Source: Streptomyces aculeolatus (GTDB taxonomy: Bacteria; Actinomycetota; Actinomycetes; Streptomycetales; Streptomycetaceae). Taken from it: a stretch of DNA of 35,846 nt. Positions 30,556-35,846 of this stretch are shown here, in pieces (the stretch's first letter is position 1; each line of letters starts with the position of its first letter). Where the stretch lies: contig NZ_JAINRD010000042.1 in assembly GCF_020400605.1 (NCBI RefSeq), positions 1-35,846 on the forward strand, read 5' to 3'. A program made the position numbers and the translations under genes. The notes under the pieces are model-generated. The model had not been told where the DNA came from and did not search any database. It saw only the letters and a program-made list of their open reading frames with translations.

Positions 30556-33006
30556 GTGGAGCCGCTGAGGGCCGGGGACCCGGAGAAGGTGGGCGGGTTC
30601 GAGCTGCGGGGCAGGCTGGGCGCCGGCGGGATGGGCGAGGTGTTCCTGGGCCGGTCGCCGGGTGGGCGGGCGGTGGCGGTGAAGGTGGTGCATCCGCATC
30701 TGGCGCGGCAGGGGGAGTTCCGGCGGCGGTTCGCGCGGGAGGTGGCGGCGGCGCGGGCGGTGGGCGGGGCGTTCACGGCTCCGGTGCTGGCCGCGGGGCC
30801 GCAGGACGACCTGCCGTGGATCGCAACCGTCTACATTCCGGGGCCAGATCTGGCGGAAGCGGTCGGTGTGGCAGGACCGTTACCCCAGGGCGCGGTGTGG
30901 CCGCTGGCGGCGGGGCTCGTGGAGGCGTTGCAGGCCGTTCACGCGGCGGGGGTGCTGCACCGGGATCTGAAACCGTCGAACGTGCTGGTGGCCGCCGACG
31001 GGCCGCGGGTGATCGATTTCGGGATCGCGCGGACGCTGGAGGACACCGCACTGACGGCGACCGGTCTGGTGGTGGGAACGGCGGGCTTCATGGCACCCGA
31101 GCAGGCCGAGGGCGGCGAAGTCGGCCCGGCCGGCGATGTGTTCGCGCTCGGAGCGGTGATCGCCTTCGCCGCCACGGGGGCCGGGCCCTTCGGGGAGGGT
31201 CCGCCGCTGGCGGTCCTCCACCGGGTGGTAAGCGGGCGGCCGCGGCTGGACGGCCTCACGGGACCGCTGCGCGAACTGATCGACGCGTGCCTGGCGAAGG
31301 ACCCCGGTGAACGGCCCACGCTCACAGCGCTGCTGGAGCGGACCGGCGCGCACCGGGAGCCGGCGGACGACTTCCCCGGCACCTCCCCCTGGCCGGATGC
31401 CGTCACCACCCTCATCCAGCGGCACGCCACGCCCTCGACCGCCCCTTACACCGAAGCCGCCGAGGCCACGGCACCGCCGGACAGCGAACCGGACGCGGCG
31501 CGTCCGGCCGTCGTCGGTATCGACTTCGGCACGAGAAACTCGGCCGTGGCCGTCCTGGAAGCCGGCAGGGCCCGGCTGATCCCCAACGCCCAGGGCGCGC
31601 ATACCACTCCCAGCCTGGTGACCCTCACCGCCGAGGGGGACGTCCTCGTCGGCACGCCCGCCGAGCGGCAGACCCTCACCAACCCCGGCCACACCGCACG
31701 CGCCGCCAAGCTGGAGCTGGGTACCGACTGGCACATCACGCGAGGCGGCGTCCGGCTGGCCGCCGAGGACGTCGCCGGGCTGATCCTCGCCCGCCTGCGC
31801 GAGGACGCCGAGGCCCACCTCGGCCGGCCGCTCACCGCCACGGTGCTGGCGGTGCCCGCCGGCTTCCGTCGCAACCAGCGGGCCGCCCTGCTCCGGGCAG
31901 GCGAACAAGCCGGGCTCCCCGTCATGCGGCTGATCAACGAGCCCTCGGCGGTAGCGATGGCCTACGGCCTGCACCGCGACGACTGCACCGTCCTGATCTT
32001 CGATCTCGGCGCGGGCACCCTCGATGTCTCCCTCATCGACCTCGGCGACGGCACCGTGCTGACCTGGGCCACCGCCGGCGACAGCCGCCTTGGCGGCGAC
32101 GACTTCGACCAGCGGATCATCGAGCACCTGACCGACCGCGTACGACTGCGGCACGGCGTGGATCTCACCGGCGACGTCACCGCCGCCCAACGGCTGCGCG
32201 AGGCAGCCGAGGCCGCGAAGATCGAACTCTCCGCGGTGCGCACCACGACCCTCCGGCTGCCCTACCTCGCCACCGGACCGGACGGCCCCGTCCACCTCGA
32301 AGAGGAACTGACCCGCGAGGAGTTCGAGACACTCACCCGGGATCTCCTGGAACGCTGCCGCACACCCGTCGAACGCGTCCTCGCCGACGCCGACCGCACG
32401 CCCGCCGACATCGACCGGGTCGTCCTGGCCGGCGGCGCCGCCCGGATGCCCGCCGTCAGCGACCTGATCCGCCGGCTCACGAACGGCCGTGAACCCTACC
32501 GGGACCTGGTACCCGCAGCCGCCGCCAGCGGCGCCGCTCTTCAGGCGGGCATCATGACCGGCGACATGAAAGACATCCTCCTCCTCGATCTCACCCCCCA
32601 CTCCATCGGCATCGAAACCGACGACGGCAACACGACGAAGCTGATCGAGCGGAACACGACGATCCCCACGAAGCGCTCCGAAATCTTCACCACACACACG
32701 GACGACCAGACCACGGTGGTGCTCCACGTCGTAGAAGGCGAGCAGGAGGACCCGGCCCGCGACCGGACCCTCGCAGTCCTCGAACTCACCCTGCCACCCG
32801 CTCCCCGCGGCGTGCCGCAGATCGAGGTGACGGCCGACTGCGATCCCAACAACAACGTCCACATCACCGCCAAGGACCTGGGCACAGGCAACAAAACGGC
32901 CGCCACCCTCGACCAGACCACGATGGAACGGGCCACCGCGCTCCTCCGCTCCCCCCACTGGGCGGCCCTACGCACTCTCACCCCCGCACCCCACCCGGCT
33001 ACCTGA
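30556..33006 (+). CDS. Fusion protein: Ser/Thr protein kinase domain + Hsp70 (DnaK-like) domain
   Basis: 816 aa from GTG 30556 (GGAAGGGGG about 7 nt upstream; VEPLRAGDPEKVGGF is the typical actinomycete kinase N-terminus). Kinase residues 1-265: G-loop LGAGGMGEVFLG (21-32), VAVKVV Lys43, HRDLKPSN (135-142), DFG (154-156), MAPEQ (179-183). After a Pro/Thr/Glu linker (about 265-315), an Hsp70 ATPase domain begins: VVGIDFGTRNSAV (320 on), NEPSAVAMAYG, LIFDLGAGTLDVS, VVLAGGAARMPAV. Then comes a beta-type substrate domain (LDLTPHSIGIET, NTTIPTKRS). The helical lid of DnaK is missing or very short. No membrane segment or PASTA repeats, so cytoplasmic. Codon 109 is TTA. Function unknown; a phosphorylation-linked chaperone or sensor is inference. 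Probably outside the biosynthetic cluster. Confidence 0.92.
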   Translation: MEPLRAGDPEKVGGFELRGRLGAGGMGEVFLGRSPGGRAVAVKVVHPHLARQGEFRRRFAREVAAARAVGGAFTAPVLAAGPQDDLPWIATVYIPGPDLAEAVGVAGPLPQGAVWPLAAGLVEALQAVHAAGVLHRDLKPSNVLVAADGPRVIDFGIARTLEDTALTATGLVVGTAGFMAPEQAEGGEVGPAGDVFALGAVIAFAATGAGPFGEGPPLAVLHRVVSGRPRLDGLTGPLRELIDACLAKDPGERPTLTALLERTGAHREPADDFPGTSPWPDAVTTLIQRHATPSTAPYTEAAEATAPPDSEPDAARPAVVGIDFGTRNSAVAVLEAGRARLIPNAQGAHTTPSLVTLTAEGDVLVGTPAERQTLTNPGHTARAAKLELGTDWHITRGGVRLAAEDVAGLILARLREDAEAHLGRPLTATVLAVPAGFRRNQRAALLRAGEQAGLPVMRLINEPSAVAMAYGLHRDDCTVLIFDLGAGTLDVSLIDLGDGTVLTWATAGDSRLGGDDFDQRIIEHLTDRVRLRHGVDLTGDVTAAQRLREAAEAAKIELSAVRTTTLRLPYLATGPDGPVHLEEELTREEFETLTRDLLERCRTPVERVLADADRTPADIDRVVLAGGAARMPAVSDLIRRLTNGREPYRDLVPAAAASGAALQAGIMTGDMKDILLLDLTPHSIGIETDDGNTTKLIERNTTIPTKRSEIFTTHTDDQTTVVLHVVEGEQEDPARDRTLAVLELTLPPAPRGVPQIEVTADCDPNNNVHITAKDLGTGNKTAATLDQTTMERATALLRSPHWAALRTLTPAPHPAT

Positions 33007-33183
33007 CCGGGGTGTTCTCCATCCACCCGGGCGGCCAGTGAGCGGCGAACACCGATAAGCGGCCGCCGACCTCTATCGGCCGACGACGAGTTGACCCCCA
33101 CCCACCCCGTCACCACCCACACACCAAGTCATCGCAGACGAGACCACGGCCACCACGATCCCCGACCCCGCCTCCGCACCACC

Positions 33184-34075
33184 GAGCGTTTTCAGCGTTG
33201 CCTCTCCAGGGTCAGGACGGCTTCGGCGATGACGGTCATGCGGTTCGGACTGCTGCGGGATCTGCGGAAGATCTGCCAGGACTTCAGCCGTGCCATGCCG
33301 CGTTCGACCGGTGCCCGGGCTGCGGCCAAGGCCCGGTTGGCGGTGCGCTGGGTCAGGGTGAGTTCGCCGCCCGGTAGGCGTTTGAGTCCGGTGGTGAGCC
33401 AAGGGCCGGCGCCCCGGTAGGCGCGATCGGCGAGGATCGGGATGCCCTGGCGTTCGCAGATCCGGATGATGCGGTGACTGCGAGCCGCGGTCAGGCCGTG
33501 GATGCAACCCGGCAGCGCGGGCGAGATCCACAGGACCTCACCGGCGGGATCGGTGACGACCCGGACGTTCACACCGTGCCGGCGGCGCTTGGCCGAGCAG
33601 TCGGCCAGACTGCCACCGACACGGTCACACTCGGCGAGGGTCCCGTCCAGCAGGACGAACTCCGCATCATGCTCGCGCAGCGCCTTGAGCAGGCCCCGGG
33701 GGTGCCCGGCCGGCCAGCAGGCCGGTCACAGCGGTGACATAAGCGTGGAAAGTGCCGACGGATACTCCAAAGCCGGACGCGATCCGGGTGAAGGTGTCGT
33801 GGCGGCGCAGATACACCAGAGCGACAAGCGCCCGCCGGTGCCGGGGGGAGCTTGCACCGCCGGTCACCCCCGCGGCTCACGATGAGCACGGCGACCCACT
33901 CGACGAGGGCATGCAGGAGGTCGAGCGCGACAGGATAAGGAACCAACAAGGCCCCTGTACCAGGCGGGTTGAGACTTCGAACACCTCCCTCAACGGCACC
34001 GGGGGCTTTGTGCGTCGCGGCCCCCACCTCCACCTGGCCGGCATCACCCGATCAGCGGCCACGCTGAAAACACTC
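33184..34075 (-). mobile_element. IS5-type insertion sequence (degenerate)
   Basis: Imperfect 19-bp terminal inverted repeats (33184-33202 and 34057-34075, two mismatches; core GTTTTCAGCGT) bracket one transposase reading region. Length about 890 bp suits IS5-family elements of Streptomyces. I see no target duplication at the ends. Confidence 0.75.
33192..33946 (-). pseudogene. IS5-family DDE transposase with two frameshifts
   Basis: Three frames together give a full transposase. A TTG start at 33946 gives VPYPVALDLLHALVEW and RGGDRRCKL. After a shift near 33845-33855 (C/G run) comes RALVALVYLRRHDTFTRIASG, the HTH part. After a second shift in the CCCC run at 33694-33697 come LLKALREHDAEFVLLDGTLAECDRV, RRHGVNVRVVTDPAGE, ILADRAYRGAGPW and APVERGMARLKSWQIF, carrying the DDE residues (D in LLDGT, D in LADRAY, E in PVERG). 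Two shifts in homopolymer runs suggest decay, although programmed frameshifting occurs in some relatives. Confidence 0.85.
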
Positions 34076-34291
34076 ACGGCGAAGGCCGCCTCGACCAACG
34101 GCAACAACCACCGGCTCAAGAGCCACCTCCAGGCCATCGAACAGAAGACCAACGCAGGCTCACCAACAGCGCACACAACCTCGTACTCGGTGGTGCACCC
34201 ACACAAGTACGCGGACAACAACAGACACGACCCGCAACAACAACCGGCCCAACAAGCCCCCGACCCACCACACCCCCCCAGAACCCCGCCC

Positions 34292-34573
34292 TCAGCCGCC
34301 CCCAGCACCCTGCTGCCCCGACCGGTACTCCGGCCACACCTCAAGAGCCAGCAACCGCTCCCCCTCGGACAACGGAACATCCCCACACAACCGCTCAGGA
34401 TGACCAACCGGCGGCCCACCCCACCCACCAACCCCCAAACCACCCGGCGGCACCTCAGACCCAGGCCCCACCAACGCATGGAAATACACCAACGGCCCCG
34501 TATACAAAGACCCAAAAGCCACCACAGCCCGCCACAACGCCCCCACCACCCGCCCCACCCCAACCCCCTCCAC
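34292..34573 (-). CDS. Small DUF6059-like protein (tentative)
   Basis: About 93 aa from GTG 34573; the start is uncertain because the frame is open to 34804. A short hydrophobic N-terminal half (GRVVGALWRAVVAFGSLYTGPLVYFHALVG) is followed by a Gly/Pro linker and a tail GHPERLCGDVPLSEGERLLALE. That layout, and the GHPERLxxDVPLxxxER pattern, resemble DUF6059 proteins of Streptomyces as I remember them; their function is unknown. Codons end mainly in G or T, mirroring the A/C excess of the plus strand here and unlike normal Streptomyces genes. Confidence 0.4.
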   Translation of the reverse strand: MEGVGVGRVVGALWRAVVAFGSLYTGPLVYFHALVGPGSEVPPGGLGVGGWGGPPVGHPERLCGDVPLSEGERLLALEVWPEYRSGQQGAGGG

Positions 34574-35437
34574 ACCCACGCCCAGCACAACCGACACGAA
34601 CAACCCCGGACAAAGCACAACCACCAGACCAACCCCGCCACCACACACACAAGCAAGGCACCGCACACCACCCGCCACCACACACAAGCCGCCCGCCCCG
34701 CGCGCCTGCGGGAACCGTGCCGAACGCGCTGACCACATCTGCGGCGGGTATTTGGCGGGTTGGTGCCGGGGGATGGTGTTCAGCCGCTGCCACGCCCAGC
34801 GCAAACCCGCGCGCCCCAGCAGGAACGAGCCCTACACCACACGGCCAGACCAGCAACGAACCCCGCCACCGAACCACCGAGCAACAACACCCCGCACCGA
34901 CCGCCAAGCAGAAGCAGCAGACACCAACGGCACGGACACCAGAAACGACACAACCAGCCGAAAACACACAGCCCCGAACCGCATACCGCCCACACACCGA
35001 ACCCCGCCACACACGGCGCACGCAAGCGGCCAGGAACACCACACCCCGACACCGACGCGCCCCACACCGCACAACCCGCCGGACACCGAACCCCGCCAGA
35101 CCCACCCGCGCACCCACCACAGACACGACCACCGGAAACGACACCACAGCGAGAACAAACCCCACACCGCACACCCCACACCGCACACCGCACACCGCAC
35201 ACCGGGCACCGGGCACCGGGCACCGGGCACCGGGCAGACAACGAACCCCGCCAGACCCCGCCACACACAGGACCCGCCAGACGCGGCAGACGCGGCCGGC
35301 GGGCACCGGACAGACACCGGGAACGCAACACCCCCCGCACGACGGCTCACACGCCCACACAACCCGCCGCACAACCAACCCCGCCACACACACCACACAC
35401 CGCGGACTCGGCACACGCGGCGGATACCTCGGACACC
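34574..35437. other. A/C-rich low-complexity flank
   Basis: No gene supported. The plus strand is dominated by ACC, CAC and AAC triplets. Long open frames on both strands are by-products of that composition and translate into Arg/His/Thr/Pro-rich (plus) or Cys/Val/Gly/Arg-rich (minus) strings. The same bias occupies 34076-34291 to the left. Confidence 0.5.
35161..35235 (+). repeat. 7-bp tandem repeats
   Basis: Several copies of ACACCGC pass directly into several copies of GCACCGG, a heptamer array with a change of unit midway. It is a typical slippage product in the low-complexity flank. Confidence 0.75.
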
Positions 35438-35747
35438 GCGGACGCCGCGGACTCGGCGCACACGGCAGACGCCGCGAACTCGACGGACCCCTCGGGCTAA
35501 GGGCTGTCCCGTCACCCACGGTGAATCAGCCAGCGGCGTCTGGCGCGGTGCATCGCAAGGCGGAGGCTCGACCGCATACCGGGCCGTATTCGGTCGATCC
35601 CGACAACGCGGCGAGGTGCCGTGCCAGACGCCGTGAGCCCGCCGTGGGTCACGGGACAGCCCTTCGGCAGACGCCGCGGACTCGGCGCACACGGCAGACG
35701 CCGCGAACTCGGCGCACACGGCAGACGCCGCGAACTCGACGGACCCC
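35438..35747 (+). repeat. 27-bp direct repeats, split by an insertion
   Basis: Units beginning GCAGACGCCGCG (or GCGGACGCCGCG) start at 35438, 35465, 35667, 35694 and 35721. The array is interrupted between the second and third copy by the palindromic element at 35500-35663. In one plus-strand frame the unit reads as a 9-residue Ala/Asp/Ser-rich repeat; no host gene is evident. Confidence 0.75.
35500..35663. mobile_element. MITE-like palindromic element
   Basis: 164 bp bounded by 22-bp inverted repeats with one mismatch (35500-35521 and 35642-35663; outer end AGGGCTGTCCCGT). Inner segments also pair (GGCGTCTGGC near 35534 with GCCAGACGCC near 35623, and a central CGACCG/CGGTCG hairpin), so most of the element could fold on itself. 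The GGGCTGTCCCGT end is of the type seen at Streptomyces IS termini. It carries no coding capacity and sits inside the 27-bp repeat array. Confidence 0.65.
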
Positions 35748-35846
35748 TCGGACTCGACGGACGCCGCGGGTACCGCGAGGCGGGCACCAGCCCGCCTCCG
35801 GCGCACAGCCCACCCCGGGCCGGCACCCCGCAGCTACGCCGCGTAA

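Noticed and set aside
33184..34075. Target-site duplication at the IS5-type element
   Set aside because: Bases next to the inverted repeats (ACC on the left, ACG on the right) do not match as a 3-4 bp duplication.
35161..35747. CRISPR array
   Set aside because: The 7-bp and 27-bp units are tandem without unique spacers of constant length, and no cas gene is present.
34455..35806. Long minus-strand frames translating to Cys/Val/Arg-rich proteins
   Set aside because: They mirror the A/C-rich plus strand and contain no family motif or ribosome site.
1..35846. tRNA or rRNA genes, attachment sites, riboswitches
   Set aside because: None seen on either strand by eye; a covariance-model scan would be needed to exclude small RNAs.

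Overview
The window is high-GC DNA from a Streptomyces (or very close actinomycete). C/G-rich third codon positions, GTG/TTG starts, rare TTA codons and IS110/IS5-type transposase debris all point that way. It holds most of a meroterpenoid gene cluster that I recognise as napyradiomycin (nap) type. The marker set is three vanadium-dependent haloperoxidases (VHPOs), one flavin-dependent halogenase, two ABBA aromatic prenyltransferases, a 1,3,6,8-tetrahydroxynaphthalene (THN) synthase and a full mevalonate pathway. Read right to left, the order matches nap numbering as I remember it (B1, H1, H2, T8, T9, H3, H4). The nap symbols rest on recall plus sequence features, not on a search.

Layout. 1-8.9 kb, tailoring block: a VHPO cut by the left edge, a signal-less VHPO translationally coupled to a prenyltransferase, a divergent second prenyltransferase, the flavin halogenase, a DoxX-like membrane protein and a Tat-exported VHPO. 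9.0-12.0 kb, regulation and transport: TetR, CPA2 antiporter, AraC. 12.3-18.1 kb, aromatic-core operon on the minus strand: THN synthase, cupin, DegT aminotransferase, AMP-forming ligase, polyprenyl diphosphate synthase. 18.1-20.7 kb, control region: two overlapping small regulatory genes lie between two copies, in opposite orientation, of a conserved ~100-bp promoter element, one facing the THN-synthase operon and one facing the mevalonate operon. 20.7-29.5 kb: mevalonate kinase, diphosphomevalonate decarboxylase, phosphomevalonate kinase, type 2 IPP isomerase, HMG-CoA reductase, HMG-CoA synthase and, after a 1-kb low-complexity gap, an NphT7-type acetoacetyl-CoA synthase. 29.5-35.8 kb, the cluster flank: IS110 remnant, a Ser/Thr kinase-Hsp70 fusion, a broken IS5-type element, a small DUF6059-like ORF, and repeat-rich DNA with a palindromic MITE-like insertion.

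Working model (inference from the families): NphT7 and the mevalonate enzymes make IPP/DMAPP, and the polyprenyl synthase makes the longer prenyl donor. THN synthase makes THN from malonyl-CoA, and the cupin, aminotransferase and ligase oxidise or activate the naphthoquinone. The two ABBA enzymes prenylate it, and the VHPOs and halogenase chlorinate, rearrange and cyclise it. The most notable signals are the paired promoter elements flanking the regulator pair, the active-site divergence among the VHPOs, TTA codons in selected genes, the kinase-Hsp70 fusion, and a strong strand-composition shift from about 24 kb rightward.
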